Shown: positions 1-12,494, numbered from the stretch's first letter. The stretch: DNA of 64,000 nt from Streptomyces sp. SPB162 (GCF_029504575.1 NZ_JAQFII010000001.1:1450501-1514500), one strand, 5' to 3'. Numbers and translations are program-made. The notes: generated by a model from the letters alone, not told the origin.

Positions 1-14
1 ACGGCGACCCGGAC

Positions 15-60
15 ATGGCGAGGGGCCCGGACGGCGTCTGCTGTCCGGGCCCCTCGCCAT
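15..60 (-). terminator. Terminator downstream of hisS
   Basis: A perfect 17-bp inverted repeat (15-31 with 44-60) with a 12-nt loop lies immediately after the hisS stop. The GC-rich stem has no clear U-tract, as is common for Streptomyces terminators. Confidence 0.75.
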
Positions 61-63
61 CGT

Positions 64-1326
64 TCAGGCCAGCTTCTGCCGGAGCGTGGCGAGCAGCGCG
101 TCCAGGGCGACCGGTGACTGCTCACCGCTCTGCATGTCCTTGAGTTGGACGATGCCTTCGGCGAGGTCGCGGTCACCGGCCACGATCGCGAAGCGGGCGT
201 TGGCGCGGTTCGCGGACTTCATCGCGTTCTTCAGGCCCTTGCCGCCGAACGCGAAGTCCGTGGCGATGCCCGCCCGGCGCAGCTCGGTGACCGTGCCGAA
301 GAGCGCGCGGCGCGCCTCCTCGCCGAGCGGAACGGCGAACACGTCCGTCGTCGCGGGCAGTTCGAGCTCGACGCCCTCGGCCTGCAGCGCCAGCACCGTA
401 CGGTCCACGCCCAGCGCCCAGCCGACGGACGGCAGCGCGGGGCCGCCGATCATCTCGGACAGGCCGTCGTACCGGCCGCCGCCGCCCACCGCGGACTGCG
501 AACCGAGTCCGTCGTGGACGAACTCGAAGGTGGTGCGGGTGTAGTAGTCGAGGCCGCGCACCAGCTTCTCGTCGTCCTCGAACACCACGCCCGCCGCCGT
601 CAGCAGCTCGCGCACCTGCTCGTGGTAGGCCTTGCACGCCTCGCAGAGGTAGTCGCGGAGCACCGGCGCGCCGGTCAACTGCTTCTGCACCGCGTCGCGC
701 TTGTCGTCGAGCACGCGCAGCGGGTTGATCTCCGCCCGGCGCACGGTGTCCTCGTCCAGGTCGAGCCCGGCCAGGAACTCCTGGAGCGCGGCCCGGTAGA
801 CCGGACGGCACTCCTTGTCGCCCAGCGAGTTGAGCAGGATCCGGAAGTTCCGCAGTCCGAGCGTCCGGTACGCCTGGTCGGCGAGGATGATCAGCTCGGC
901 GTCCAGCGCCGGATCCTCCATGCCGATCGCCTCGGCGCCGACCTGCGAGAAGTGCCGGTAGCGGCCCTTCTGCGGGCGCTCGTAGCGGTAGTACGAGCCC
1001 GAGTACCAGAGCTTGACCGGCAGGTTGCCGAGCTTGTGCAGGTTGTTCTGCAGGGCGGCGCGCAGCACGGAGGCGGTGCCTTCGGGACGCAGCGCCAGCG
1101 TGGTGCCGCCCTTGGTGGTGAGGGTGTACATCTCCTTGCTGACGATGTCGGTGGACTCGCCGACGCCGCGGGAGAAGAGTTCGACCGCCTCGAACCCCGG
1201 GGTCTCGATGTAGCCGTAACCCGCCCGCCGCAGCGGGGCGGAGATGGCCTCGCGCACCGCGAGGAAGACCGCGGAATCCGGCGGGGTCAGGTCGTAGGTG
1301 CCTTTGGGGGCCTGGAAAGTACTCAC
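64..1326 (-). CDS. hisS: Histidyl-tRNA synthetase
   Basis: Class II aminoacyl-tRNA synthetase that charges tRNA-His in the cytoplasm. The 420-residue product, normal for bacterial HisRS, has the ATP-binding LRPEGT (about 79-84), the motif 2 stretch [15 protein letters not shown] (about 114-128), the HisRS-specific LVRGLDYYT (about 255-263) and GGGGRYDGL (about 281-289). I place the start at the GTG at 1326 ([13 protein letters not shown]), because the open frame upstream is unlike any HisRS N-terminus. It sits 11 bp after the metallo-hydrolase gene on the same strand, so the two are probably cotranscribed. Family assignment is certain; the start is very likely. Confidence 0.97.
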   Translation of the reverse strand: MSTFQAPKGTYDLTPPDSAVFLAVREAISAPLRRAGYGYIETPGFEAVELFSRGVGESTDIVSKEMYTLTTKGGTTLALRPEGTASVLRAALQNNLHKLGNLPVKLWYSGSYYRYERPQKGRYRHFSQVGAEAIGMEDPALDAELIILADQAYRTLGLRNFRILLNSLGDKECRPVYRAALQEFLAGLDLDEDTVRRAEINPLRVLDDKRDAVQKQLTGAPVLRDYLCEACKAYHEQVRELLTAAGVVFEDDEKLVRGLDYYTRTTFEFVHDGLGSQSAVGGGGRYDGLSEMIGGPALPSVGWALGVDRTVLALQAEGVELELPATTDVFAVPLGEEARRALFGTVTELRRAGIATDFAFGGKGLKNAMKSANRANARFAIVAGDRDLAEGIVQLKDMQSGEQSPVALDALLATLRQKLA

Positions 1327-1337
1327 AGCAAGCCTGG

Positions 1338-2048
1338 TCACAATCCTCGTCGCGGAGCCGGCGAACCGGCTCCGAAGCCGCGGGCCGCTTCCCCCAGGTA
1401 GGGGTTGGCGGCGCGCTCGCGGCCGATGGTCGTCTGGGGGCCGTGGCCGGAGAGCACCACGGTCGAGTCGTCGAGCGGCAGGCACACGCGGGCCAGCGAC
1501 TCCATCAGCTCGTCCGCGGCACCGCCGGGCAGGTCGGTGCGTCCGACGGAGCCGGCGAACAGCAGGTCGCCCGAGAAGAACACCGACGGGATGTCGGAGG
1601 TCTCGGGGAGCCTGAAGGTCACCGACCCCTTCGTATGGCCCGGCGCGTGCGAGACGGTGAACTCCAGGCCGGCGAGTCCGAGGGCGGCGCCGTCCGTCAG
1701 CTCCCTGACGTCGTCGGGTTCGCCGATCGTCAGCTCGCCCAGGAGTTGCTGCCCGATGGAGCGCCCGAGGGCCTTCTCCGGATCGCTCATCATGTAGCGG
1801 TCCCGGGGGTGGATCCAGGCCGGGACGTCATGGGCCCCGCAGACCGGCACGACGGACGCCACATGGTCGAGGTGCCCATGGGTGAGGATGACGGCGACGG
1901 GCTTGAGGCGATGCTTGGCGAGCGTGTCCTCGACGCCCTGGGTCGCTTCGTGACCCGGGTCGATGATCACGCACTCCTCACCGGCGGCGGGGGCGACCAG
2001 ATAACAATTGGTCCCCCAGGCCCCGGCGGGGAACCCGGCAATAAGCAC
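1338..2048 (-). CDS. Metallo-beta-lactamase-fold hydrolase (glyoxalase II-like)
   Basis: A 236-residue MBL-fold protein. The zinc signature THGHLDH is at about 56-62, the next ligand is in APGHTKGS (about 135-142), [14 protein letters not shown] carries the bridging Asp, and the last His is in SGHGP. This arrangement is typical of glyoxalase II/RbaA-type thioester or small-metabolite hydrolases, but the substrate cannot be read from sequence. Start GTG at 2048 ([18 protein letters not shown]) is supported by AGAAGGA about 6 nt upstream. It lies directly before hisS with 11 bp between, and is divergent from the cyclophilin gene. MBL hydrolases next to hisS are common in actinobacteria. Confidence 0.93.
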   Translation of the reverse strand: MLIAGFPAGAWGTNCYLVAPAAGEECVIIDPGHEATQGVEDTLAKHRLKPVAVILTHGHLDHVASVVPVCGAHDVPAWIHPRDRYMMSDPEKALGRSIGQQLLGELTIGEPDDVRELTDGAALGLAGLEFTVSHAPGHTKGSVTFRLPETSDIPSVFFSGDLLFAGSVGRTDLPGGAADELMESLARVCLPLDDSTVVLSGHGPQTTIGRERAANPYLGEAARGFGAGSPAPRRGL

Positions 2049-2279
2049 GTTCGTCCTTCTGTCGTCCGCGGAGGTGTCGGCAGTTAGCGAGCCTACCGGC
2101 GCGGGAGTGGCCGGAGCGAACCCGTATCGTCCCCGCGGGGCGCCCGCCCGTACCGTGCGGGTACTGGACTGCGGGCCGGGTGGGGCGCGAAGATTCGCCG
2201 CACGCGGATTCACGTTGGACAGGACGTCGACGACAGACGTCGACGAGAAGACTGAAGCAGAAGACCGGGAGACGGCGAA

Positions 2280-3131
2280 GTGGTCACCAAGGAACAGCGG
2301 CGGCGACAGCTCGCCCGAGAGAAGTTCGAGCGGCAGCAGCAGCGCAGGACCCTGGAGCAGTCCAAGGCCCGCCGGCGCAACGCCGTGGTCGCGGCCGTGG
2401 TGGCCGTCGTGGTCGCCGCCGGTGCCACGGCGTACGCGACCGGCAGCCTGGACGGCAAGGACAAGCCGAAGACGGACGCGGCCGCCAGTGGCACGCCGTC
2501 GGCCACGACGCCGCCCCCCAAGGCGCCGGACCCGTGTGCCAAGCCGAGCGCGGGTACCCCGGGCAAGCAGCAGTGGAAGACCGCGCCGGCGATGGACATC
2601 GACAAGAGCGCCAAGTACTCCTTCACGCTGCAGACCACCTGCGGTGACATCGCGATGACGATGGACGCCGCGAAGACCCCGGCCACGGTGAACTCGTTCA
2701 AGTTCCTCGCCGACAAGGGCTTCTTCGACCACACCAAGTGCCACCGGCTCACCGCCGAGGGCATCTACGTCCTGCAGTGCGGTGACCCCACGGGCACCGG
2801 CCACGGCGGCCCGGGCTACACGATCCCGGACGAGAACCTCAAGGACCCGGCCGTCGCGAAGGGCACCTACCCGGCGGGGACGCTCGCGATGGCGAACCAG
2901 TACAGCGCCCAGACGGGCAGCGGCCGGAATTCCGGCAGCAGCCAGTTCTTCCTGGTCTACAAGGACAGCCCGCTGCCGGCCGACTACACCCCCTTCGGCA
3001 CCATCGGCGCCGACGGGATGAAGGTGCTGCAGAAGATCGCGGCGGCGGGCGCGGCAGCCGCCGACGCCCAGGGGACCACCGCGCCGAACGCGACCGTGGT
3101 GATCAACAAGGCAGTCGTCAAGCAGTCGTGA
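2280..3131 (+). CDS. Membrane-tethered peptidyl-prolyl cis-trans isomerase (cyclophilin)
   Basis: A 283-residue protein with a basic cytoplasmic N-terminus (about 1-33), one membrane segment rich in Ala/Val (about 34-55), a low-complexity Ala/Pro/Thr linker, then a cyclophilin domain from about 115. The domain shows the fold hallmarks FFDHTKCHRL, GDPTGTGHGGPGY, SGSSQFFLVY (here NSGSSQFF) and YTPFGTI. The predicted topology puts the isomerase domain outside the cytoplasmic membrane, where it could assist folding of exported proteins. The GTG start follows a GGGAG ribosome site. It is transcribed away from hisS, with a 231-bp divergent region between. No conserved partner can be inferred from context. 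Confidence 0.92.
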   Translation: MVTKEQRRRQLAREKFERQQQRRTLEQSKARRRNAVVAAVVAVVVAAGATAYATGSLDGKDKPKTDAAASGTPSATTPPPKAPDPCAKPSAGTPGKQQWKTAPAMDIDKSAKYSFTLQTTCGDIAMTMDAAKTPATVNSFKFLADKGFFDHTKCHRLTAEGIYVLQCGDPTGTGHGGPGYTIPDENLKDPAVAKGTYPAGTLAMANQYSAQTGSGRNSGSSQFFLVYKDSPLPADYTPFGTIGADGMKVLQKIAAAGAAAADAQGTTAPNATVVINKAVVKQS

Positions 3132-3167
3132 ACCCCTGATGAACCGGGTCCCGGCGGTAACGATCCG

Positions 3168-3201
3168 CCCCGTGGTCGCGAGCACGCTCATTACCACGGG
3201 G
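3168..3201 (+). terminator. Inverted repeat after the cyclophilin gene, possible terminator
   Basis: A 9-bp perfect inverted repeat (3168-3176 with 3193-3201) with a 16-nt loop lies 37 bp after the cyclophilin stop. The stem is short, so this could also be an operator in the upstream region of the DUF349 gene. Confidence 0.35.
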
Positions 3202-3354
3202 CAGGTCGTAATCTCGCGTGTGCTGGATGCGGACAGCCGGGGCGCCGGTCGCCTATGTTGGCGTTGGACCGGTCAGGGCGCAGCCCGGCCGGAAGAAACT
3301 GTGAACGATGCCGGCGAGCCGTACAACGGCCGGGCATCACGTGGAGGAGGCGCT

Positions 3355-4584
3355 GTGAGCAGCGACCCATGGGGCCGCGTCGATGAGACGGGGACCGTGT
3401 ACGTGCGTACGGCCGACGGGGAGCGGGAGGTCGGTTCGTGGCAGGCGGGGTCTCCGGACGAGGCACTGGCCTACTTCGAGCGCAAGTACGAGGGGCTCGT
3501 CGTCGAGATCGGCCTCCTCGAGCGGCGGGTGAGGACCACCGACCTCGCGGCCAAGGACGCACTGACCGCGATCGAACACCTCCGGGCGTCGGTCACCGAG
3601 GCGCACGCGGTGGGCGACCTGGCGGCGCTCGCCACGCGGCTGGACGCGCTCGTCGGGCTGGTGGAGGCGCGCCGCGAGGAGCGCAAGATCGCCAAGGCCA
3701 AGGCGACCGACGAGGCCAAGGTGGCCAAGGAGGAGCTGGTCGCGGAGGCCGAGGGGCTGGCCGAGAGCGAGCAGTGGCGGACCGCGGGCGAGCGGCTGCG
3801 CGCACTGGTGGACACCTGGAAGGCGCTGCCGCGCCTGGACCGCAAGGCCGACGACGAGCTGTGGCACCGCTTCAGCCACGCCCGTTCGGTCTTCTCCAAG
3901 CGGCGCAAGGCGCACTTCGCGTCGTTGGACTCCCAGCGCGAGGATGCCCGCCGCGTCAAGGAGAAGCTGGTCACGGAGGCGCTGGCGCTGGCGAACTCCA
4001 CCGACTGGGGTCCGACGGCCGCCCGCTACCGCGAGCTGATGACGGAGTGGAAGGCGGCGGGCCGCGCGCAGCGCGAGTCCGAGGACGACCTGTGGAACCG
4101 CTTCCGCGGCGCCCAGGACCAGTTCTTCCAGGCCCGTACCGAGGTCTTCAACGAGCGCGACTCCCAGGAGCGGGAGAACCTCGCGCTCAAGGAGGAGCTC
4201 GCCATCGAGGCCGAGAAGATCCTTCCGGTGACGGAGCTCAAGGCGGCCCGTGCGGCGTTCCGCGCGATCAACGAGCGCTGGGAGGCCATCGGCCACGTGC
4301 CGCGCGACGCCCGGCCCCGGATCGAGGCCCGGATGCACGCGGTCGAGCGCGCGATCCAGGACACCGAGGAGAACGAGTGGCGCCGGACGAACCCGGAGGC
4401 GCGGGCGCGCGCCGCGGGTCTGACGGGCCAGCTCCAGGCGGCCGTCGACAAGCTGCGTACCCAGGCCGAGGCCGCCAGGGCCGCGGGCAACACGTCGAAG
4501 GCCGACAAGCTCACCCGTGAGCTGGAGGGCCGGCAGGCCCTGCTGGACCAGGCCCTGAAGGGCCTGGAGGAGTTCGGCGGCTGA
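3355..4584 (+). CDS. DUF349 domain-containing coiled-coil protein
   Basis: A 409-residue, highly charged and largely helical protein. At least three DUF349-type repeats can be seen: one around EQWRTAGERL...LVDTWKAL, one around TDWGPTAARY...LMTEWKAAG, and a shorter one around KAARAAFRAINERWEAIGHV. Each has the repeating Trp and the Lys/Arg-rich helical pattern of the family. The C-terminus is a predicted coiled coil. DUF349 proteins have no established biochemical role in actinobacteria. Start GTG at 3355 has a strong GGAGGAGG site 5-12 nt upstream, which decides against the longer open frame. It is convergent with relA across a bidirectional terminator. Confidence 0.88.
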   Translation: MSSDPWGRVDETGTVYVRTADGEREVGSWQAGSPDEALAYFERKYEGLVVEIGLLERRVRTTDLAAKDALTAIEHLRASVTEAHAVGDLAALATRLDALVGLVEARREERKIAKAKATDEAKVAKEELVAEAEGLAESEQWRTAGERLRALVDTWKALPRLDRKADDELWHRFSHARSVFSKRRKAHFASLDSQREDARRVKEKLVTEALALANSTDWGPTAARYRELMTEWKAAGRAQRESEDDLWNRFRGAQDQFFQARTEVFNERDSQERENLALKEELAIEAEKILPVTELKAARAAFRAINERWEAIGHVPRDARPRIEARMHAVERAIQDTEENEWRRTNPEARARAAGLTGQLQAAVDKLRTQAEAARAAGNTSKADKLTRELEGRQALLDQALKGLEEFGG

Positions 4585-4595
4585 GCAACCGAGCC

Positions 4596-4645
4596 ACACG
4601 CGAGCGGCCCCGGTACGGAATTCCGTATCGGGGCCGCTCGCGTGT
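4596..4645. terminator. Bidirectional terminator between the DUF349 gene and relA
   Basis: A 50-bp near-perfect palindrome (one G-U pair) in the 73-bp gap between two convergent genes. The 25-bp hairpin has GC-rich outer arms and an AT-richer centre and can serve both directions. Confidence 0.85.
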
Positions 4646-4657
4646 GTACCCAGAGCA

Positions 4658-7099
<2,442 letters not shown>

Positions 7100-7147
7100 G
7101 AGCACTCCTCACGCGGGTTAGAGCACCCATGGTATCGATCTGTGGCA

Positions 7148-7184
7148 GGAGGCGGGCGCCCGGTGGTTCCGGGCGCCCGCCTCC
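7148..7184 (-). terminator. Hairpin between apt and relA
   Basis: A 16-bp perfect stem (7148-7163 with 7169-7184) and a 5-nt loop in the 124-bp gap downstream of apt and upstream of relA. It probably terminates or attenuates transcripts from the sec-apt run before relA. Confidence 0.75.
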
Positions 7185-7223
7185 GGGCCGTGCTGGGTGC
7201 CGCGGGCCGCTGGGCCCGCGGTG

Positions 7224-7784
7224 TCAGACGATGATCAGCGCGTCCAGCGGGGCGCCCGCGAGGACGGTGGAGAGCCGTTCGCGACCTCCGAGGAAGCCGA
7301 GCTCCAGCAGGACCGCGACCCCGGCCACCTCCGCGCCGGTCCGCCGGATGAGCTCCAGCGAGGCCTCGGCGGTACCGCCGGTGGCCAGCACGTCATCGAT
7401 GACCAGGACCCGGTCGCCGGCGGCGAGGGCGTCCTGCTGCACCTCTATCTCGGCGCTCCCGTACTCCAGCTCGTAGCGCTGCGACAGCGTCGCGCCGGGC
7501 AGCTTGCCCGCCTTGCGCACGGGCACGAAGCCGAGGTGGGCGCGCGCCGCCGCGGGGGCGGCGAGGATGAACCCGCGCGCCTCCAGGCCGGCGACCTTGG
7601 TGGCGCCGTGGCGCGCGCAGAGCACGGCCAGGGCGTCCACCAGGGCGTTGAACGCGTCGGGGTCGGCCAGCAGCGGGGTGATGTCCTTGAACATCACACC
7701 CGGCTGCGGGTAGTCCGGGACATCCCGGATCCGGCCCAGCAGCTGCTCGCGCAGCGCTTCGGCCGCTGCCGCGGTCGCCGTCAC
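7224..7784 (-). CDS. apt: Adenine phosphoribosyltransferase
   Basis: Purine salvage enzyme converting adenine and PRPP to AMP. The 186-residue product has the type I phosphoribosyltransferase PRPP loop VLVIDDVLATGGTA at about 124-137, preceded by the N-terminal DVPDYPQPGVMFKDITPLL signature of Apt. GTG at 7784 overlaps the secF stop in the form GTGA, indicating translational coupling. It sits just before relA, an arrangement long known in Streptomyces; purine salvage and ppGpp metabolism share nucleotide pools. Confidence 0.95.
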   Translation of the reverse strand: MTATAAAAEALREQLLGRIRDVPDYPQPGVMFKDITPLLADPDAFNALVDALAVLCARHGATKVAGLEARGFILAAPAAARAHLGFVPVRKAGKLPGATLSQRYELEYGSAEIEVQQDALAAGDRVLVIDDVLATGGTAEASLELIRRTGAEVAGVAVLLELGFLGGRERLSTVLAGAPLDALIIV

Positions 7785-8953
7785 CGCCGCTTCCCGGAAG
7801 GCCGGTTCTTGCTGCGGTTGCGGGCGGCGGCGCCCTGCGGACGCTGGCCGACCACACCGCCGGCGGCGGCGCGGTCGCCGTCCTCCGGCTCGTCGTCCGC
7901 GTCGGCGGCCTCGGCGGCGGCGACGTCCTCACGGGCCCGCCGGTCCTCGTCCGCCGGGTCGACACCCTTGGCGGCGTCGGCCTTGCGCTTGGCCAGCACG
8001 CGCTTCTTGAGGGCCTTGAGCTCCGGGTCGCGCTCCTTGAAGTCCGCGACCAGCGGGGTCGCGATGAAGATCGAGGAGTACGCACCGGCGGTGAGGCCGA
8101 CGAAGAGCGCGAGCGCGATGTCGTTGAGCACACCGGCCCCGAGGATGCCGCCGCCGATGAAGAGCAGGGCGCCGACGGGGAGCAGCGCGACGACCGTGGT
8201 GTTGATCGAACGCACCAGGGTCTGGTTCAGGCTGCGGTTGGACAGCTCGCTGTAGGTGAAGCGGGTCTGCTTCGTGATGCCGCGGGTCGTCTCCTTGAGA
8301 CCGTCGAAGACGACGACGGTGTCGTAGAGGGAGTAACCGAGGATCGTGAGCAGACCGATCACGGTGCCCGGGGTGACCTCGAAACCGACGATGGCGTAGA
8401 CGCCGACGGTGATCGTGAGGTCGTGGATCAGGGCGATGAGGGCGGCGATGGCCATCCGCCACTCGAAGGCGATGGCGAGGTAGATCACCACCAGGATCAT
8501 GAAGATGATCAGGCCGGTGAAGGCCTTCTTCGAGATCTCCTCACCCCAGCTGGGGCCGACGATCTGCGCGTCGATCTTGGTCGCGTCCAGGCCGAGGTCG
8601 GTGGCGACCTTCTCCTGGATGCTCTTCGACTCCTCCGTGGAGATGTCGCTGACCTGGATCCGCACGCCGCCGGTGCCGAGCTTCTGCACGGTGGCGACGT
8701 GGCCGCCGGTGTCGCCGGCGATCTTGTTCTGCACTTCGGTGACCGAGTACGACGTCTTCGGGGTCGTGAAGACCGCGCCGCCGGAGAACTCGATGCCGAG
8801 CTTGAGGCCGTTGATCGCCAGGCCGGCGATGGCCACGATCGTGATCAGGATCGAGACGCCGTACCAGAGCCTGCGCTTGCCGACGAAGTCGTAGGCGATC
8901 TCGCCACGGTGCAGCCGGTGTCCGAGCTGTCCGAGGTTGCCGAGCTTGGACAT
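7781..8953 (-). CDS. secF: Protein translocase subunit SecF
   Basis: RND-type accessory membrane subunit that works with SecD and YajC to draw exported proteins across the membrane using proton motive force. The 390-residue product has a first membrane segment (LWYGVSILITIVAIAGLAI), a periplasmic P1-like domain beginning GIEFSGGAVFTT, and five further helices ending around GAYSSIFIATPLVADFKERDPE. The C-terminal tail of about 60 residues is charged and Ala-rich, longer than in E. coli. ATG at 8953 overlaps the secD stop (TGATG) and follows AGGAGG, so the pair is coupled. Confidence 0.96.
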   Translation of the reverse strand: MSKLGNLGQLGHRLHRGEIAYDFVGKRRLWYGVSILITIVAIAGLAINGLKLGIEFSGGAVFTTPKTSYSVTEVQNKIAGDTGGHVATVQKLGTGGVRIQVSDISTEESKSIQEKVATDLGLDATKIDAQIVGPSWGEEISKKAFTGLIIFMILVVIYLAIAFEWRMAIAALIALIHDLTITVGVYAIVGFEVTPGTVIGLLTILGYSLYDTVVVFDGLKETTRGITKQTRFTYSELSNRSLNQTLVRSINTTVVALLPVGALLFIGGGILGAGVLNDIALALFVGLTAGAYSSIFIATPLVADFKERDPELKALKKRVLAKRKADAAKGVDPADEDRRAREDVAAAEAADADDEPEDGDRAAAGGVVGQRPQGAAARNRSKNRPSGKRR

Positions 8954-10713
8954 CAGGCCTCCTTCGTCTCGGTGCTCGTCCTGCGGCGGACGCGGCGGAT
9001 GGGGGCCTGGACGCCCAGGCCCTTCGGGTCGAGTCCGGACCACTTGTGGCCGTTGGCGAAGAACTTGCGGCGGGCCAGGATCGTCATGAGCGGCTTGGTG
9101 AAGAGGAACACCACCACGACGTCGAGCAGCGTGGTCAGACCCAGGGTGAACGCGAAGCCCTGGACCTTGCCGACCGTCACCGCGAACAGCACGGCGGCGG
9201 CGAGGAAGGACACGAAGTCCGACACCAGGATGGTGCGCCGGGCGCGCGGCCAGCCGCGGGCCACGGCGGGCTGCAGGGAGCGGCCCTCGCGCAGCTCGTC
9301 ACGGATCCGTTCGAAGAAGACGATGAACGAGTCCGCGGTGATACCGATGGCGACGATGGCTCCGCAGACGGCCGGCAGGTTCAGCGCGAAGCCGATGGCC
9401 GGGCCGAGCAGGGACATCAGCGTGTAGGTGAGCGCCGCCGACACCAGGAGGCTGACGATCGCGACGAGGCCGAGGCCCCGGTAGTACGCCAGCATGTAGA
9501 GCACGACCAGCGCGAGGCCGACGGCGCCCGCGATGAGGCCACCTCGCAGCTGCTCGCCGCCGAGCGCGGCGGAGACCGTGGTGACGTCCTGGATCTGGAA
9601 GGACAGCGGCAGCGAACCGTAGGACAGGACGTTCGCCAGGTTCTGCGCGGACGTCTGGGTGAAGCTGCCGAAGATCGTCGCGCTGCCGCCGGGCAGGGCC
9701 TGCGAGACCGAGGGCGCCGAGACGACGTTGCCGTCGAGGTCGATCGCGAACTGGTTCAGCGGGGCCTGCTGGGTGGCCAGCTGGGTGGTGACCTTGGTGA
9801 ACTTCTTGGCGCCACCACCGGTGAAGCTGAGGTCGACGACCCAGCCGTTGCCGGACTGGGTGTCGAACTTCGCACTGGCCTTGGAGACGTCCTTGCCGTC
9901 GAGGACGGCCGGGCCGAGCGCGTACTTGTACCAGATCTTGTCTTTCTTCTCACCGCGCTCGCCGCAGCCGATGACCTTGTTCTCAGGCTTGACGCCCTGG
10001 TTCGCCGCCAGGCGCTGCTTCGGGTCGTTGCAGTCCAGGACGGTGAACTTCGCCTGCAGATCGGCCGGAATCGTGCTGTCCAGCGTGCCGGCCGCGGGCG
10101 CGCTGGGCGCCGGCGTCGGGGTGGGCGCCTTGGCGGGGGCGGCCTTCAGGCCGTCGGTGACCGCGCGGCCCTGGGTGGTGACGCTCGACGAGGGCTTGGC
10201 CTGCGGCGGCGTGCTCGTCTTGCCCGTCGGGGTCGGCGAGCTGCCCGCCTTGCCCGTCGGAGTCACGGACGGGGAGGGCGTCGCCGGCGGCGTCTTGACG
10301 GCCGGGGGGTTCGCCTGCTCGGCGAGCACCTGCCGGAAGAACAGCTGGGCGGTCTGGCCGACCTGCTCCTGCGCCTGCTTGGGGTCGGTGCCCTTGGGGA
10401 TGTTGACAATGATGTTCTTGTCGCCCTGGGTCTGCACCTCCGCCTCGGAGACACCAAGACCGTTGACACGCTGGTTGATGATGCTCACAGCGGTGTTCAT
10501 GTTGGTCTTGTTGACCGCGCCGGCCTGGTCGCTCTTGGCGGTCAACGTGATGCTGACACCGCCTGCGAGGTCGATACCCAGTCGCGGAGTCGTGTTGTGC
10601 GAGAGGAACATCGTCCCCGTCAACGCCACGAGCGCGATCAGGATCACGGCCAGTGCGCGCCCGGGGTACCCCTGACTCCCCGAGGACCTGCGGCCCTTCT
10701 TGGGTGCTGCCAC
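8953..10713 (-). CDS. secD: Protein translocase subunit SecD
   Basis: Partner of SecF in late-stage protein export. The 586-residue product has an N-terminal membrane helix (LAVILIALVALTGTMFLS), the SecD signature LGIDLAGGVSITL at about 45-57, a large extracytoplasmic domain, then a C-terminal block of membrane helices with GIAGAVG-type residues (RGGLIAGAVGLALVVLYML) and ITADSFIVFFERIRDE. Residues about 140-210 are a Pro/Ala/Thr/Ser-rich insert inside the periplasmic domain, typical of actinobacterial SecD and of unknown purpose. GTG at 10713. A 91-bp gap separates it from yajC upstream. Confidence 0.96.
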   Translation of the reverse strand: MAAPKKGRRSSGSQGYPGRALAVILIALVALTGTMFLSHNTTPRLGIDLAGGVSITLTAKSDQAGAVNKTNMNTAVSIINQRVNGLGVSEAEVQTQGDKNIIVNIPKGTDPKQAQEQVGQTAQLFFRQVLAEQANPPAVKTPPATPSPSVTPTGKAGSSPTPTGKTSTPPQAKPSSSVTTQGRAVTDGLKAAPAKAPTPTPAPSAPAAGTLDSTIPADLQAKFTVLDCNDPKQRLAANQGVKPENKVIGCGERGEKKDKIWYKYALGPAVLDGKDVSKASAKFDTQSGNGWVVDLSFTGGGAKKFTKVTTQLATQQAPLNQFAIDLDGNVVSAPSVSQALPGGSATIFGSFTQTSAQNLANVLSYGSLPLSFQIQDVTTVSAALGGEQLRGGLIAGAVGLALVVLYMLAYYRGLGLVAIVSLLVSAALTYTLMSLLGPAIGFALNLPAVCGAIVAIGITADSFIVFFERIRDELREGRSLQPAVARGWPRARRTILVSDFVSFLAAAVLFAVTVGKVQGFAFTLGLTTLLDVVVVFLFTKPLMTILARRKFFANGHKWSGLDPKGLGVQAPIRRVRRRTSTETKEA

Positions 10714-10804
10714 CTTCTTGTATCTCCCTGTCCAACCAGCCCCCGGGACCTGCGCGCCCGTGGGGTGGCCACGAAGTGATGTGAGAGTCCGGACCGACGC
10801 GCCC

Positions 10805-11257
10805 TTACTTGGGGTCGGTGCCGTCCTTCTTCGGCTCGTCCTCCGTCTTGCTCAGGTCGATGCGCTCGTCATCGGCGGCCTCGGACGTCACGACGTCCTC
10901 GTCGTGGACCGCGTCCTGGTCGTGGACCGCGTCCGCGTCGACGTCCTCGGAGCCGTCCTCCGGCTCCTCCGGCTCGATGCCGTGCACGATCCGGTCGTAC
11001 TCGGCCTGGTCGAGGACGGCGCCGATGGAGTTCTTGGCGAAGTGCGCGTGCACCCCGTCGGCCAGCTCCAGGAGGACCGTGTCCTCGTTGACTTCCTTCA
11101 CCACGGCGTACATGCCGCCGATGGTGCGGACACCGGAGCCCGGTTCCATCTGGTTCCGCATCGTCGCCGCCTGCCGCTGCTTGTTCTTGGCAGATCGGGT
11201 CATGAGGAACATGGCACCGATAAGGATGATGAACGGGAGGAGCAAGCCGATACTCAC
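10805..11257 (-). CDS. yajC: Preprotein translocase subunit YajC
   Basis: Small accessory protein of the SecDF complex. The 150-residue product has an N-terminal membrane helix (IGLLLPFIILIGAMFLM), the conserved RSAKNKQRQ...RNQMEPGSGVRTIGGMYAVV core, and an acidic Asp/Glu-rich C-terminal tail (about 95-150) longer than in proteobacteria. GTG at 11257 (VSIGLLLP) has GAAGGA about 10 nt upstream. It lies first in the yajC-secD-secF-apt transcription unit. Confidence 0.95.
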   Translation of the reverse strand: MSIGLLLPFIILIGAMFLMTRSAKNKQRQAATMRNQMEPGSGVRTIGGMYAVVKEVNEDTVLLELADGVHAHFAKNSIGAVLDQAEYDRIVHGIEPEEPEDGSEDVDADAVHDQDAVHDEDVVTSEAADDERIDLSKTEDEPKKDGTDPK

Positions 11258-11417
11258 GATTTACAACGTTCCTTCGCACGGCCGCGGTGGCTGGCCTGAT
11301 CTACGGGGGTGTATGCCGATCCGGAGGAAGGGCGTCGGCGGAGTCTAAGCGAGTCCTCGCCGGTGAAACAACGCCCAGCATGGCACTGGGGTTCCTGGGG
11401 GGCGAGTCCCCGTGCCG

Positions 11418-12494
11418 TCACGGTCCGAACAGGCCACCCTGGCCGGGGCCCGCGGGCTGCTGGGGCGGGACCAGTCCGAGGTGCGTCCACGCCGCCCGGG
11501 TGGCCACCCGGCCACGGGGGGTACGCGCCAGCAGACCCTCGCGGACCAGGAACGGCTCGGCGACCTCCTCGACCGTCTCGCGCTCCTCGCCGACGGCGAC
11601 CGCCAGTGTCGACAGCCCGACCGGGCCGCCGCCGAACAGCTGGAGCAGGGCGCGCAGCACGGCCCGATCCAGCCGGTCGAGGCCGCGACCGTCCACCTCG
11701 TAGACCTCCAGGGCCTGGACGGCGATCTCGCGGGTGATCCGGCCGTCGGCCCTGACCTGCGCGTAGTCCCGGACCCGGCGCAGCAGCCGGTTGGCGATGC
11801 GGGGGGTGCCACGGGAGCGGCCGGCGATCTCCGCGCCGCCGTCCGTCTCGATCTCGACGTCCAGCAGCCGGGCCGAGCGGTGGATGACGCGCTCCAGCTC
11901 GGCGGGGGCGTAGAACTCCATGTGGCCGGTGAAGCCGAAGCGGTCGCGCAGCGGGGGCGGCAGCAGGCCGGCCCGGGTGGTGGCACCGACCAGGGTGAAG
12001 GGCGGCAGCTCCAGCGGGATGGCGGTGGCGCCGGGGCCCTTGCCGACGATCACGTCGACCCGGAAGTCCTCCATCGCCATGTAGAGCATCTCCTCGGCGG
12101 GCCGGGACATGCGGTGGATCTCGTCGAGGAAGAGCACCTCGCCCTCCTGGAGGGAGGAGAGGATCGCGGCGAGGTCGCCCGCGTGCTGGATGGCCGGGCC
12201 CGAGGTGATGCGGATCGGGGCGCCCATCTCGGCGGCGATGATCATCGAAAGGGTGGTCTTGCCGAGACCGGGCGCTCCGGAGAGCAGGACGTGGTCGGCG
12301 GTGCCGCCGCGCTTCTTGGCCGCTTTCAGCACCAGGTCCAGCTGCTGCCGCACCCGTTCCTGCCCGACGAACTCCTCGAGGTCCTTCGGCCGCAGCGCGG
12401 CCTCGACGGCCTGGTCCTCACCGTCGGCGTCGGAGCCGACCAGCCGGTCCGGCAGGTCACCGGCGGTGGGGGGTGCGGGCTCGTCCCAGTTCAT
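11418..12494 (-). CDS. ruvB: Holliday junction branch migration ATPase RuvB
   Basis: Hexameric AAA+ motor that drives RuvA-bound Holliday junctions. The 358-residue product has Walker [10 protein letters not shown] (about 72-80), Walker [10 protein letters not shown], sensor 1 in [12 protein letters not shown], the arginine-finger region PLRDRFGF and a C-terminal winged helix. Full family length plus a short Pro-rich tail. It lies downstream of ruvA with a 97-bp gap and upstream of yajC. Confidence 0.97.
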   Translation of the reverse strand: MNWDEPAPPTAGDLPDRLVGSDADGEDQAVEAALRPKDLEEFVGQERVRQQLDLVLKAAKKRGGTADHVLLSGAPGLGKTTLSMIIAAEMGAPIRITSGPAIQHAGDLAAILSSLQEGEVLFLDEIHRMSRPAEEMLYMAMEDFRVDVIVGKGPGATAIPLELPPFTLVGATTRAGLLPPPLRDRFGFTGHMEFYAPAELERVIHRSARLLDVEIETDGGAEIAGRSRGTPRIANRLLRRVRDYAQVRADGRITREIAVQALEVYEVDGRGLDRLDRAVLRALLQLFGGGPVGLSTLAVAVGEERETVEEVAEPFLVREGLLARTPRGRVATRAAWTHLGLVPPQQPAGPGQGGLFGP